DNA from: Pyxicephalus adspersus
Lineage: Eukaryota; Chordata; Amphibia; Anura; Pyxicephalidae
Direction: 5' to 3'
Assembly: GCF_032062135.1 (NCBI RefSeq)
Contig: NC_092864.1
Coordinates: forward strand, 18,563,687-18,627,686
Length of the DNA: 64,000 bases
Shown piece by piece: positions 13,365 through 25,386 of the stretch. Every line of letters begins with the position of its first letter. Within the stretch, counting starts at the first letter, position 1. The notes beneath the pieces were generated by a model, which was given only the letters and a program-made list of their open reading frames with translations, was not told the DNA's origin and did no database searches. The translations under genes and the position numbers were made by a program.

Positions 13365-14092
13365 AACGTATTTGACCTGCAGGTTAATGAAACTGAGTAT
13401 ATACAAATGTAACAAATTTTACACTGCCACTGCCTGTCAACTAAATAGTGTTTATAAACACAATGCCATTAAATTTCTTTTATTTTTTACAGCAGTAGTT
13501 ATCACAAAGCTTCTCATGTTGTCAATTTGAGGAATTGCCGGGAAGTACAGGGGGAGCAAAAAGCACAGGGCATACTAAACCTCCGTTTTCACTATTTCAC
13601 TATACAATTATGAGATGATAAAATGTAACCAAGCCAAAAAAAAATTTTGCGAGGAATAGTAATTAATATATCTATTATATATATCACATTCTCATATATT
13701 TGACCTGCTTATAAACAGGTGAACAGGCACAGAATAAAAGGCCATAGCAAAACACAATCAGCAAAATAATTTGTCCTGGATTTTTCCTATAAAAATGGCA
13801 GTTCATGTCCAGTGTGCCCATAATTTATAGTGGTATATCAAGAATGTAATATCATCTAAGACATTGCTACATGTAACTCCAATTCTCACAAGATTCTAGA
13901 ACAGAAGAGAAATTTCCCAAAATTAACAGTTTACCCCCCCCCCCCAAAAAAAAAAAAAAAAACTGGATTGGTGACTCTCCTGCTCCTTAAAAAAAAAATA
14001 AAAGTTTTGTTTATACATAAACCTTTTTTACAAAATTCTGCTTTAATTAAATCTTATGTTTATATCCGATTCCTTGCAAACCCAAGTTAGGG

Positions 14093-15443
14093 TCATGTCA
14101 ATGTCATATATGGATTTCCTTGTTTATCAATACAGTTGTGTGTAAGTACATGTCCCAAAATCATCTTTGAATCTTTTGTAGAGTCACAGTGGTTTATCTC
14201 CTTGGTATATGGATTCATACCATATGCCATATTGTCAAGATGATGTCCACTGTTCTTATTTTGACGAGGTGTTGTAGACAAAAAAAAGTTCCTGTTGTGG
14301 CCAGACTCATCTGAACTAAAAACTTGGATCTTGGAATCCAAGATCCTGTCTCTGTACTTACCTCAAGGTTTTGTATGTTGTCACCACCAGGATGAAATAT
14401 TTCTATTCTCTCCATCTTTTATTGCCATCTCAGTGTCTTGTGAAACCTTACAGCATTTGTAATCATCTGTCATATCAGAAAAATCATTTTTGTTTTCTTT
14501 TAAGAAGTTCTCTGTCTCTTGCAAATTTGTAGGACTGGAACAGAGGTCATTAATTTCTTCTGAATGTATCCTGATTTCATTCTATGGAATCATCAACTTC
14601 TTTGTATAGAATTCAGACACACAACTATCATTACCTGAATGATTTGTCAAACATTCAAAAGGTTTATATCCTTCTTCCATCACCAAATTTTTTTCTTGAT
14701 GAACCACATCATCAAATGGTCTATACCCATAGCTCATGGACAAATCGGCATGACATATTTCTGAGGAACTTTTAGTTGGTTTATTCAGATTTGTAGATTC
14801 CAAACAGTCAGAATTTGGTTTCAATACCTTTTGGAGTTTATTACACATTGTATCAGAAGGAAGCATGCAAGTTTCTGCCTTCTGTTGGAAGTTATCAATA
14901 CAATCATTTTCTAAACAGCTTGAGTCCAACACAAGCATAGAAGCTGGTGTTTCGACACAAAAAATAGATTTTTGGTCAATAAAATCTTCACTTTGTGAAT
15001 CTGGTGGTAAATATCTCTTGGTAAGGATAGAAGGTGGGTTTATAAATTGATCTTCTTCATATCCAATGGATGTCTCTTGTTCATCTCCGAAGGACAAGGA
15101 GTCATTTGTGTTTTCTGTTTCCTTGATGCCAGGCAGCTCCATCAGTTCTTCCTGCTGGTCATCTGCCTTTAAAATTTCAAACAGCATTCTGTTGATGAGA
15201 TCACATTCTAAAAGCTGAACTTCGCTGTTTTCTTCAAAACTGTTTTCCATATTTTCCAAGTCCATGTTAACTACTAAGGGGCTAAGATTTATAAATCTTT
15301 CTACTGCTGTTACTTCTGGTACCAAAACATTATTTACTTTATTAGGATCAATGCAGTTAACATATCCAGTTGTCTTGGGAGTCTCTGGATTCCTATGAGT
15401 TATGTCTTGGTTTCTTGAAAACCACTTTTTAAGCCATTTCCCA
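14093..15443 (-). pseudogene. il4r: Copy A exon 9: signalling tail, interrupted
   Basis: Acceptor TTTTCGTAG. Open from 15443 to TAG at 14582-14584 (287 codons), starting GKWLKKWFSRNQD. It holds CDLINRMLFEILKADDQ (like human ESLFLDLLGEENG), GYRPF (14714-14728) and GYKPF (14657-14671), candidate STAT6 docking sites. After the TAG the frame stays open for about 67 coding-like codons. The reading then moves to a second frame by about 14415 (NIQNLEV, like copy B HIRNLEN) and a third by about 14341. That third frame runs to the conserved end NMAYGMNPY ... DKQGNPYMTLT, the partner of copy [10 protein letters not shown] ... [11 protein letters not shown]. Confidence 0.82.
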
Positions 15444-16489
15444 CTACGAAAATGAAAACAAGCAATAAAAACATTTTAAGTTATTTAGTACTTGTAGTTC
15501 TTAGTAATTGTATTAGGTATATATGTATTTGTAGTAGGTATATATTTATTATATTTTATAGATTGTTTGTTTGTTAACCTGATTACAATGAGTAATTTTT
15601 CGTTGTTGAGATAGCACACCAATATTGGAATCTGGGTGAAGGAAGGATCAGTGTCATAGGTCCCCCATCTAAAGACAAATATTGGCCTACAGACACTTTA
15701 CTCTGTATGTGCCCAATCTTGTCTGATCTCGGGGGCTAAACAGGGTTGGGCCTGGTTAAAACCTAAATGGCAGACCTCCTGGAAATACCAGATGCTGTAG
15801 GCTAAAAAAAAAACTAATAGAAAAAGTAAAGACAAATTTTGTACCCTTTCACTGGATGAGTAAACATTGCAGTACGTTATAGTGAGATACTGAGGACAAT
15901 ATGGTGGTATCTGTATTGTCAAAATACTTCACATCATATTCATATGGTATTTGGTGATCTTACATACATAAAGTATGGCAATAGGGTGGAAGTGTGCTAT
16001 GGACCACACGTATACACGCTTATCCTGATCCTTATGTATACTTCTTACTTTACTCACTTTCTTCGTAACTCATTTCCTCCCCATAGCTACCGTATGTTTT
16101 TATTTTACTGAATTTGGCATGCAACTACTGAAAGCCTTAATGCTTTCTTCCCCCTATTGTCTGGCATCCCAGCTCAGCCTTTTCAAACTATGTGCTGTTC
16201 TCTACTGCATTTCACTTTTACGCCATCTGACAGAATTCTCCCCTACTCCTTTTCAGAACTTTCCACCAAGTTCTTCTTCAGGCACACTGCCCCAGTGTTG
16301 TGGACATTGGAACAAGGGAGGTACCAATAAAACCTCTAGAAGTGTACTGCCTCATTGGCCAATCTACTTCTCCATGTTTTGATACCTCTTTGGTTCTCAC
16401 TCTCTCATGTCTTGATGGTAATGCCACCGCTCAGTAAAGAGCCAAAAGACCTCTGTATGTTTAAAAAAAATAAAGATCCACTTTAAAAA

Positions 16490-16785
16490 TTTGTGGCAAA
16501 GCAGGGCGATGTCCTTTCTGCAATAAAACACATTTACCTGCCCGATTGTTACCTTGAACTGTCAAAATCACTGAAATACCGGGATCCCCACCAAATCTTG
16601 GCATCCCCTGTGGCAGCCGTAACTGAATGAACTCCCACGCACCTGCATGTGAGGTATGTCATCCCAACGCAGCGATCAAGATAGCCCAAAATCAAAACAA
16701 GGAAAAGAAGGAAGAAGATAAAAGGGCCATGATGGAACAGGGACAGGTGAGTATAAACAGGGTTTAGTTCCACTTTAAAATGTGC
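16490..16785. repeat. Interspersed repeat, AAAGTGGAACTAAACCC family
   Basis: Ends GGGTTTAGTTCCACTTTAAA. Shares GCAAAGCAGGGCGATGTCCT-type, GGCATCCCCTGTGGCAGCCG and AAGGAAGAAGATAAAAGGGC segments with about 46600-46860, and partly with 62270-62440. No coding potential. Confidence 0.6.
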
Positions 16786-16986
16786 AGGCCTGTCTTTTCC
16801 TCACAAAACCGCTACCAAAAATAATGTTTTGACTGCACTGATGGCAATTTGTGAAGTTTCTAAGAATTAGCTTTACAAATGTTTTGAATAATAGGACAAA
16901 AGCAGGTAAGTGTAGCCCCACAAGTGTAATGCATCCACATCCCTTCTAAAACCATTAGAATAACAAAAAAAAATACCAAAGCTTAC

Positions 16987-17057
16987 CAAATAGTTTTCTT
17001 ATATTTCCTTTCAAACCATGAAATGTTGCATTCCACATCAGATCTTAGCCCTGCTAC
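16987..17057 (-). pseudogene. il4r: Copy A exon 8: membrane-proximal tail
   Basis: 71 bases, phase 0 to 2, between TTTCTTTAG and GTAAGC. It encodes VAGLRSDVECNISWFERKYK. Assigned by position, phase and flanking splice signals; residue similarity is weak. Confidence 0.6.
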
Positions 17058-18089
17058 CTAAAGAAATAGATAATAATTTGAATCCATATGATGCGGTATT
17101 AAGTAGACAATAGATGGCAGTTCATACTGTTCGTTCATTCCTAGGAGAAAGCTGTACTCATGGTGGTTGCAAGCAATTGCTTGGAGTGCGGCTTTTTTTC
17201 CTCAGGAATAAATAGGACATCAGTACACATGGCCAGTAATAAAGCAGCCATTTTTAAGGAAAGGCTGTATGGGTCCGCCTAGGGCCCCAGAGTAAAGACC
17301 AGGGCTAAAGTAAGTAAAAAACCTAGGTAGAAGCATTCAGACGTGTAAGGGGAACTAATTTAAAATGATTGTACAGCTGTAATGTAATTTAATAAAATGC
17401 AAAAAGGAAAAAAAAGTTTAAAAATAATCACCTGATATCACTTAGGAATGAATAGGATTCACTTAGGAATAGAATGAAATTTGAATGGAACAAAGTGTGG
17501 CACATGGCTGCTGTCAACAGTCAGGAATTTAATTAAGGCTGATCGATGAGCAAGATTGTGGTTCCTGCCAAAAGAGCTGAGGCAGCCATGCCATAATTTT
17601 TTTCTTCTTTGTATGTTCCAGCACTTTGTTTTTTTCTCTATACTAATACATACATTTACATTGCAACAAGGAACCCCAACCCTTTTACCATAATGTTCAC
17701 AGTGGGTGGACTCAACAGGGATAATATCAATAGAATATCAGAACCATAGAGGAAACTGTCTGGTGGCTTACCTCTCCACCATCTACAAAAAACTGAAATA
17801 AGGTTTGAAAGTATTGGTTCTTTGCTTCTTTTCATCTTCATCAAATGCTTAGATTTAAATAGCAGCTGTAGTTTATAATTAATCTTTGCGTCTTTTTTAC
17901 AGCTACAAAACAATCTGCCACTAATGCACCTCCCACCCAGGATTAATTTAAACATTACTTACCCCTCTGCAGCTGTTTAGTTACCACAATCTGTACCATA
18001 AAATCTGTCTCCTTCAAATTACCCATATTCTTGAATAGTCCATATATGGACACCTGGTTTATCATTTTAATCAAGTCTTCAGGTTATCA

Positions 18090-18720
18090 GGAGCATATTT
18101 TGAGGCCAGGGCACCCTTCCCTGACCTATTTAATATAAGGGGATCCCTTGAAATACCTTTTAAGTTCTCAGAAAACATCTACCCTATAATTACTATATCC
18201 ATAGCTCACAGTATATTTGCCTGTTTGTCAGTGGGAAGAACGTCACTCTTAAGCTGCGTACACACTTGCAATTTTTGTCGTTGGAAAGGATCTTTCACGA
18301 TCCTTTCCAACGACAAGGGACTGCACGATGCATGACAGGTGCTGTACATACAGCACCGTTCATGCTCTATGGAGAGGGGAGGGGGAGAGCGACGGAGCGG
18401 CACCCTGCTGTGCGCTCTCCCCCTTCCCTTTCATTAGGATCGGTCGTCGTCCATCGTCCGTGGATCCGGCAGGTCGGTCGTTCGGACGATGGACGACACC
18501 GACTGTACACACGGCAGATTTTCGCCCGATATTTGGCCGATGCCGATTATCGGGCGATAAAAATCTGCCGTGTGTACGTAGCTTTACAGATAGCCAAAAA
18601 GATCATTGGTGTCACCTAAATTGACCTGGGAGACACAAATTGTTCATTGCTTAAGGAACCCCTAGTAACCTCTGGAAGAACCCAATGGCTCGACAAAACC
18701 CTGGATGAGAAACACTGGGT
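18090..18720. mobile_element. hAT-like MITE (GGGTTCC family) split by a nested insertion
   Basis: Left part runs to about 18251. The right part resumes CAGATAGCCAAAAAGATCAT and ends GGATGAGAAACACTG. With 18252-18583 removed, the two parts join as in the uninterrupted copies. Confidence 0.75.
18252..18583. mobile_element. PIF/Harbinger-like MITE, 332 bp, nested
   Basis: Terminal inverted repeat AGCTGCGTACACAC / AGCTACGTACACAC, flanked on both sides by TTA (18249-18251 and 18584-18586), the 3-bp duplication typical of PIF/Harbinger. The inside is GC-rich, with an arm pair TCGTTGGAAAGGATC / GATCCTTTCCAACGA. Open frames in it are not genes. Confidence 0.85.
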
Positions 18721-18838
18721 TAGAATTTAGTCCAGGAAAGGCGGTGAAGCACAAATGTAATGAAAAGTACCCAAGTATCTCTAATGTTTAGAATGAAAAT
18801 TCAGTTCCTGATACTGCCATACAACATTTATTACTTAC

Positions 18839-18917
18839 TTGTGATCTGTGCACCATTGTCATGGCTAGGTGACTTCTACTGGGATCTTGAATATTGTTCC
18901 GCCATTTCTTTTTCCAG
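18839..18917 (-). pseudogene. il4r: Copy A exon 7: Box 1 (JAK-binding) segment
   Basis: 79 bases, phase 2 to 0. It encodes WKKKWRNNIQDPSRSHLAM, aligned with human Box 1 (KKEWWDQIPNPARSRL). The open frame and the splice sites are intact. Confidence 0.82.
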
Positions 18918-19872
18918 CTGATAAAAAAAGAGGCAACAAGGGATTGGTACATTAGTTATAAAAATAACTAAAAGCCTTAGGGACCATGTTGACAAGCTTT
19001 GGATTTGTTTTTATCTGGTGGACATAAGTTGGAGACACTTCCAGGATTATTCTGAAGTCATTGACAAGTGCATATGGGCTACATTTGACCTTTAATTAAC
19101 TTGCATTTGACCTGCTTAGAAAGCAGAAATTGCATTCTCATAGGATTGTATGGGAATGTATAACCTGTCTGACTTTTTCCTACCAGTGTTTTTATCACAC
19201 TACAGTTTTCTCCTGAACATGCTTCATGTGTGCTAAATCAGAGAAATTCATACTGACTTTTACATAGAGATGATCCACAGATTTAAAGGTGAGATTGAAA
19301 GTTTTATTAAGTTTATTGAAGTTGTGTCGACACAAAGTCCATAGTCATCTCACTAACTGGCCTTCAAAGGGGCTACTGCAGACATATGTAATAATTAAAG
19401 TTTATGGCTAAGTTTATGGGGGGAGGTCAATTAATCTAAATGCATGTTTTTGGGTTTTGGGAGGTTGGAACCCTTGTTGGATTGCTTCAACCACCTGGGG
19501 CTCCAATGGACAAATGTACCCTATTTTCTTGCATCTTGACAAGAGTTTACCATTTCTTACTTTTAATGTCCTGATAAAAGACTAAAAGATCTAAATGAAT
19601 AAAGATTGGGCTTTACATACATTACTTGAATATTGCCATTTTTTAACTAGATTTTACTTTATTACTTTGGCCCATATGTGCAACATAATTATAATGAACA
19701 CAATTTGAACATTTGCCTGGAGCAGATTAATAAATTAACTGACAGTGCTGATATTAGAAATTGACAGACATAGAAATTAGATATTGACTCATTTTAAAAC
19801 ACATTAAATATTGATCTTATTCTTTTCTAGCTAGGTCTTTCAATGCAAGAAATCACAAAATGGTTTACTTAC

Positions 19873-19972
19873 AGTGAAACGCAGACAAAGCCAAGTATAA
19901 TGAAAATTATAAGTACTGGTACAGTTGCTATCATTGTGTTTTTTATTATCTCATAGGCAGAAAGACTATAAT
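19873..19972 (-). pseudogene. il4r: Copy A exon 6: transmembrane segment
   Basis: 100 bases, phase 1 to 2, identical in length to copy B exon 6. It starts DYSLSAYEI and carries a hydrophobic run ATVPVLIIFIILGFVCVSL. Confidence 0.82.
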
Positions 19973-20131
19973 CTGTAAACAAAAACAGAAAAATAGCTGT
20001 AAATTATACAATTCTATTCCTTATATATTTTATGTGTGCTGCTTAACCATATTATCCTGAACCATATATACTTCCTACTGCTCCATTCTGTATTACTACT
20101 TATATACCACACATGCTTCTTTACTTTAAAT

Positions 20132-20353
20132 CAGGGGTGTCAATCTCTGGCCTGGGGGCCGAACCCCCAACATCCTTTTTTTTTTGAATTTAAAAAAAAA
20201 ATTTATGACTCTTCCTTCATTATAAGCTTGTTCCAGATTGAATGTGAAGCAAAACTTTTTTGTTTCCATATGAGGAAATATTTTAATGTTGGCCCGCAAC
20301 TTTGTCTAAGTATTTAGGTTTGGCCCTCTGTGTATTTGAGTTTGCCAGGCCTG
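20132..20353. mobile_element. hAT-like MITE, 222 bp
   Basis: Ends CAGGGGTGTCAA and (complement) CAGGCCTGGCAA, flanked by 8-mers CTTTAAAT and CTTTATAT, one mismatch. The 8-bp duplication is typical of hAT. Confidence 0.78.
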
Positions 20354-20743
20354 CTTTATATCATTATCTCTTCTTTTCATATCTTATATAGTCAATACCA
20401 CTTCACTATGTACAATTAACATTATACTCTGTATGCTGTGCTATATCTTATATACTCCAAACACCAAAAAAAAAAATCCCTAGGTCCTCAATTTTTCTAC
20501 TGCATCCCTATTCTTCAAATGCTTGTTAACAAAACAGAAACAATGTGGGGCTTTTTTGGTACAATACATAAAAACAATTATCTTTTAATTTCAACATATA
20601 AAAAAACAGTCATAGATGCTTAATGTATAAAATGTTCCTCTATGTGTTTCGTACACACTGCTTCATCAGGAGACATAATTTTCTATGTTTCGTACCAATT
20701 ATTGTCCAAATATAGTCACATTAGAAACTTCAATGCCTTGCAC

Positions 20744-20982
20744 AAGTGGGCCCTTAGGTAATGGATTTGTTGAATGGAGCATTATTATTGACATAGTCCC
20801 CATGAACTCTGTATTTAGCCTCCGAAATGAAGTTACACGGTCTCCCCAGGAAACCTGCATTCATGCAATCATTGCCTGGGGAGAGCATGTAACTTTTGTT
20901 TCGAGGCTAAATTCAGAGTTTGTGGGGATTATATCTATAAAAATTTGCTTTATTCAACAAATCCAATATCCAAGGGCCCCTT
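20744..20982. mobile_element. Foldback MITE with long inverted arms, 239 bp
   Basis: The left arm AAGTGGGCCCTTAGGTAATG ... GGATTTGTTGAATGGAGC is complementary to the right arm GCTTTATTCAACAAATCC ... CAAGGGCCCCTT. Inner GTCTCCCCAGG pairs with CCTGGGGAGA. Arms are about 105 bases. Confidence 0.8.
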
Positions 20983-21168
20983 AAGAAATCACAAAATGGT
21001 TCCATATTGTTTTTTTTCTTTGTTGCAGTGCATTTACAACTTCCTAATGCTATATATTGTAAGTTTTAATTTACGGTTCCCAGAATATGCTGGTGCTATA
21101 TAGAGGATTATAATCATGAGGATGAATTTGATTATATTGCTGTACCAAGAAAATGTCAGGCTTCTTAC

Positions 21169-21331
21169 CATTATGCCATTCAACGGCTGGACTCCATTCA
21201 CTCCAGATGCCTTTATAACCTTCATTTTCTGGCTTTGATCTGATCTTTATTGTATAGTCATGTCCTCTACTGAAAAGTCTCTTTTTGATTTTGTAGCGAA
21301 AATCCATGTAGTTCAATATATTACTTATCAC
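21169..21331 (-). pseudogene. il4r: Copy A exon 5: D2 domain with WSEWS box
   Basis: Open throughout, phase 0 to 1. It encodes RGHDYTIKIRSKPENEGY and then WSEWSPAVEWHN, the class I cytokine-receptor hallmark followed by the IL4R-like EWHN. Confidence 0.88.
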
Positions 21332-21562
21332 CTGTTTATGTAGAGAAATATTTTAGAGTTTGTACCACTTGGCAACTAAACTACTTCAGCCTTAATTAAT
21401 TTATTATATCGTTCTTGTTTACTGAAGCCAAATTGAAATTTCAAAAAAAGAAGCTAGAATCCATAACTTAGGTCATCTTCAGTGGTAAACGACTAGAAAT
21501 TTGTAGGTAAAAAAATCTTTCATTGATTCTTTAATGTTTAGATAACAGTTAAAAGATATTAC

Positions 21563-21711
21563 CTCTGTTGGATCTTGTTTGGAAGTAATTTGGACTTCAT
21601 AGTTCAGTTCTGTAAATAACATTGGCCAAGAAGGATAAGCGCTTTGCTAGTGAACTATTGCAGTCTCACCAATATGTTCAATTGTTACATTAAATGGAGC
21701 TTTAGGTTTAA
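21563..21711 (-). pseudogene. il4r: Copy A exon 4: D2 fibronectin III domain, first half, with in-frame TAG
   Basis: Acceptor TTTATAG, donor GTAATA, phase 1 to 0. It reads VKPKAPFNVTIEHIGETAIV, H, stop, QSAYPSWPMLFTELNYEVQ. The TAG at 21647-21649 sits where IL4R and IL21R have the conserved Trp of strand B, consistent with a TGG to TAG change. Confidence 0.82.
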
Positions 21712-22639
21712 CTATAAACCAAAAAAATTAATAAAAATAAAGTCAAGGTAAGTCTGAATAAGTGCCCCATCATGCATGGGTGTTAGCAGTAATCCCACTA
21801 ACACCACTGAAACTTCTATTTCTTAGTTCTAATGGCACCAATGAAAGAAAGGGAATTTTTTTCCTGGAACCCTCACCCCCCTTAAATAACAGCTATCTTA
21901 TCATGCCTTGATGCTAAGACCACCTTGGAAAAGATGAAAAATGCCTTTTTGGCAAGTCACTTAAAAGTTCTGCTATTTTGATGATCTCTCATACTATGGT
22001 GTTTACAATGTTTTTGGTGTTTTGTTCTGTTTTTTTTGGTGGCCCATTACATTTTTGGGGGCCATATGATCTCTAAGCCCATAAATATTATTGCTCATGT
22101 TTCTCCGTACAGATTACCTTTATCAATCTCTGCTATATTTTAATTAAAAAAAGGTAAACTGAAATATTTACATTGTGGATAGAAATAAAAAAAATTCTAT
22201 CATAATGATACTTTTAAAAATCATTCTTAACTAGTTTTACCCCAAATTACAGACCTTGGAATAGCAGTTGACTTTCGATGTGCTGGGGAGTGTGTCTTTT
22301 CGGTTCTGCATTAATGTTGTGTTGGTGAATGCGTTGCTATCTTACATTTTCAAATATGAGCTTAGCAGATAATTACTACTACTGTTTTTTATTATGTGCT
22401 ATATAATAGTGTAGTATGGATATTTGTGCTGTGTAGTATAGATACTATAGATAAGCTACCTTTTATCCAAATTCTGCTTGCGCTGCTGGTTAAGCTGCAT
22501 GCACAAAGCTGTTGTACAGCATTCATACTTGTTAGTGAACCATGAGCTTGCTGACAGGTAATAATATTTTTTATATGAAATTCACAAAATGTAAATGCTC
22601 TCAGGATCTGTACAATTGAATTTTAGTTTCTGGTACACC

Positions 22640-23045
22640 AGGGTTTTATTGAGAATTTTTTAGAAGACAACAATACAAAAGAATGGAGAATCAAACAGAA
22701 GCAAAATTACAAAAACAGATAAATCCACATATTGCAATGGCCTGAAATAATAGACAAATTAAAGTCCCTTAAAAAAAACATGAATCTACAACAAACAAAT
22801 AGTATTTAGAAATTAAAAACAAAATTATAAAAACATAAAAAAGGAAGAACAGAAATGAAAAGGTAGAGAAAAGAGAACAACAGAAAGGAAACACTTTATC
22901 CAAGTAGAAACTTTAAAATACATCAACAAAGAAAGAAGAGATAACATCCTCTGAGATGCCAAGAACAATGACAGCCAATGTTGCCATACGGATACAAATT
23001 TGTCATGAGTATCATTAGGAACAGTGTTCAGCCCAGTCATTTTTT
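22640..23045 (-). mobile_element. Probable L1-type LINE 3' end fragment
   Basis: On the minus strand the end of the frame reads NDTHDKFVSVWQHWLSLF, resembling the extreme C-terminus of vertebrate L1/Tx1 ORF2 proteins, followed by A/T-rich 3' sequence. Heavily decayed. Confidence 0.5.
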
Positions 23046-23224
23046 TAAGCTGGATGGGAAGAAATTGTGGGCGGGTGGCCCAACTCTCCAGTAACTACCC
23101 AAAACAGCTGGGTGGTTACTGAAATGTACCGGGTGGTACACCCAGCTAAATTATTGTACCATGCAGCCTGTATTAAAGTTCTTAAAAGTTTAGAGAGGGG
23201 GTCTTTCAGCCCTGGGCTATGGTA

Positions 23225-23478
23225 TGCTTGGTTCACCGCGTTCGTTCACCGCGCATGCTCAGACCATGGACGATCACTGAACGACCGTACACACGATACA
23301 TGGTCAACGATCGTCGTCCAATCCGATCCGCCGGTCTGGTCGTTCATTTCCAACGACTATCCTCGTTCGTCGGCGTCTTTGGTTACTTTTTTTACGAACG
23401 TTTTTTGGCCAATCGGTCGTTCGTCGTTCGTTCGTCGTTCATTTCCAACGATAAAAATTGGAAGTGTGTACGCAGTTT
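23225..23478. mobile_element. PIF/Harbinger-like MITE, related copy
   Basis: Contains ACGACCGTACACACGATACA and several TTCGTCGTTCATTTCCAACG units, and ends GTGTGTACGCAGTTTAA, matching the right end of 18252-18583. The left end is unclear. Confidence 0.65.
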
Positions 23479-24424
23479 AAGACATTCAGTATGTCATCAA
23501 CATAAGCATGACTAAGCATTAGATCTTGACCACAGCCATATCATTAAATGTCTCATGATCTAATGTCCTTACTATAATAATCTATATGACACATTTTTCC
23601 TATTTGTGGAGAGATGGAGCCATCTTACTTAACATATTATTGAAATGCAGATGGTGCCCCGGTCAAGATTTAAACCAGTGACCCAATTAGGCAAGAGCGC
23701 TTGCCAGATGCACCATGCTAACCATGGTATTAGCACAGTGCAGAGCAGTATTAAAAAGTAAACTCTGATCCATATCATAGTGCCTCTTCTTTTTTACTTC
23801 TTGGCCATTTGCTAATTTCCCTTCACATGTCAGCTTAGATATAGTCTCCTTGACTCGCAGTCCCGAAATATGGCCCAGAGGACATTGAGCAGTATGTTGC
23901 AGGCACTATGTCCAAATCGATTTCCTGCCTAGTGGTGGCTTTAGAGTCATAGCTATGATGGCTTTGTGAGGAATGATGCAGGACATTGTGCCTTCACAAC
24001 TTAATTCCTACAAAACATTGATGCTAGGGAAGGGGGGCAATTTGAATTCCACTGTCTAATAATAGTGGAACTTAAAATCCGACTATTCACCTGTGCAGGA
24101 AAACTTTTACTATCACAACACTGTAAAGACGGGACACTAGTCTGACCACTGACATCAAAGAATTTTTACATCCACTGATACCAGATTTTTAGGACTACCA
24201 CTTATGCAAAAGTATGTTTCTCTCTTATTGATTCAGGGACTTTTATTACTCCCCCTTACTGTATCTATTTCTGCCACTGGCCTCCACCACTGGGGTATTT
24301 ATTACTCCTACTGACCGAGGAATTGATTTTTAAATGACTGCGTGAGATGGCTGCTTGTGGTGGTCGAAAATGTGCAGGTAATCTCTATAAAGGGAAAAGC
24401 CAATATTTGCCTCCCCTACCTAAT

Positions 24425-24439
24425 ATTGTTATTAATAAT

Positions 24440-24472
<33 letters not shown>

Positions 24473-24605
24473 CAGGACTTATATAGTACCAACATATTTC
24501 CCAGTGCTGTACATTAAATAGGGGTTGCAAATGACAGACCGATACAGACAGTGACACAGGAGGAAGAGAGGACCCTGCCCAGAAGAGCTAGCCACAAGTT
24601 CATAT
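24425..24605 (-). mobile_element. LINE (L2-like) 3' end with ATA repeat tail
   Basis: An AAT/ATA microsatellite (24430-24470) is followed by AACAGGACTTATATAGTACC and GCTGTACATTAAATAGGGGT ... GACAGTGACACAGGAGGAAG. The same 3' sequence occurs at 53690-53850 (attached to LINE coding sequence) and inverted at 59290-59452. Confidence 0.75.
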
Positions 24606-24766
24606 TGTGCCTTAAAATAAATCGGTCCCAGCTTGGAAATCAACGTCTTCCAAATATAACATCTCTGGGTATGATCACAACACTATATATAGACCCGGAA
24701 CACTACATCATCAGCATGACCTGCCAACTGGACATGATGATAAATTAATTTTGTTACAATCTAGAC

Positions 24767-25001
24767 CAGTATTTCTCATCTTTTTAAACATGGGAAAACC
24801 CTTGAAATAACTTTAAGGTCTTTAGGGACCTATAATTAATATATCCACAGATCACAGTATCTTAGAGTGACGGTCAGTGGGAAAAATGGCTCCTACAGAT
24901 ACCCCTGATACAGAAGTTCATTGGTGTCACCTAAACTGACCATTACAAACTACTCATTACTCAAGGAACCTCTCTGGAGGAACCCTGCTTGGGAAATACT
25001 G
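24767..25001. mobile_element. hAT-like MITE, complete, 235 bp
   Basis: Ends CAGTATTTCTCATC and (complement) CAGTATTTCCCAAG, flanked by a perfect 8-bp duplication ATCTAGAC (24759-24766 and 25002-25009). Reference copy of the GGGTTCC family in this window. Confidence 0.9.
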
Positions 25002-25219
25002 ATCTAGACACACATATGATACAAACCTTCCAATATGTTCAGACACTTGTCATGATCACAATGGACTTTAATTCTTTACATAATTAGAGCTAGAGCAACC
25101 CATTGGACAAGCTGATAACATAATATTACATTATAGGCTTTGATAAAATGATCCCTCTTTTTCAGTGATCCTTAGTTATTTAACAGAACAAACAGAAAAA
25201 TTGCATTTTCATGTTTTAC

Positions 25220-25386
25220 CTTTCTCGTTTACATAAAAAGTTGTACTTTTGATGAAAATCCCATGCGATTTAATCTGAATATCATACTGGTTAGCAGCTG
25301 CAAAATATGGAACCTTAATGTAGCAGATACATTTTGTATGTAACATATCATTCACAGCCTTATTCTCTGGAAGACAGTGTCAAGGT
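25220..25386 (-). pseudogene. il4r: Copy A exon 3: D1 domain, with in-frame TGA
   Basis: Acceptor TTTTTTACAG, donor GTAAAA, phase 2 to 1. The frame shared with copy B reads P, stop, HCLPENKAVND, then CICYIKVPYFAAANQYDIQI. The TGA (25380-25382) aligns with GGC (Gly) of copy B. From this acceptor all three frames meet a stop early. Confidence 0.82.

Noticed and set aside
18266..18624. GC-rich overlapping open frames of about 100 codons
   Set aside because: They lie inside the Harbinger-like MITE; the composition is due to the element and its arms.
23067..23515. Open frames of 98-137 codons with many Arg and Ser
   Set aside because: They lie in a related MITE copy with TTCGTCGTTC repeats, with no domain and no splice context.
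24430..24470. Possible CRISPR-like or regulatory array
   Set aside because: It is a simple trinucleotide microsatellite at a LINE 3' end; no spaced direct repeats of that kind exist in the window.
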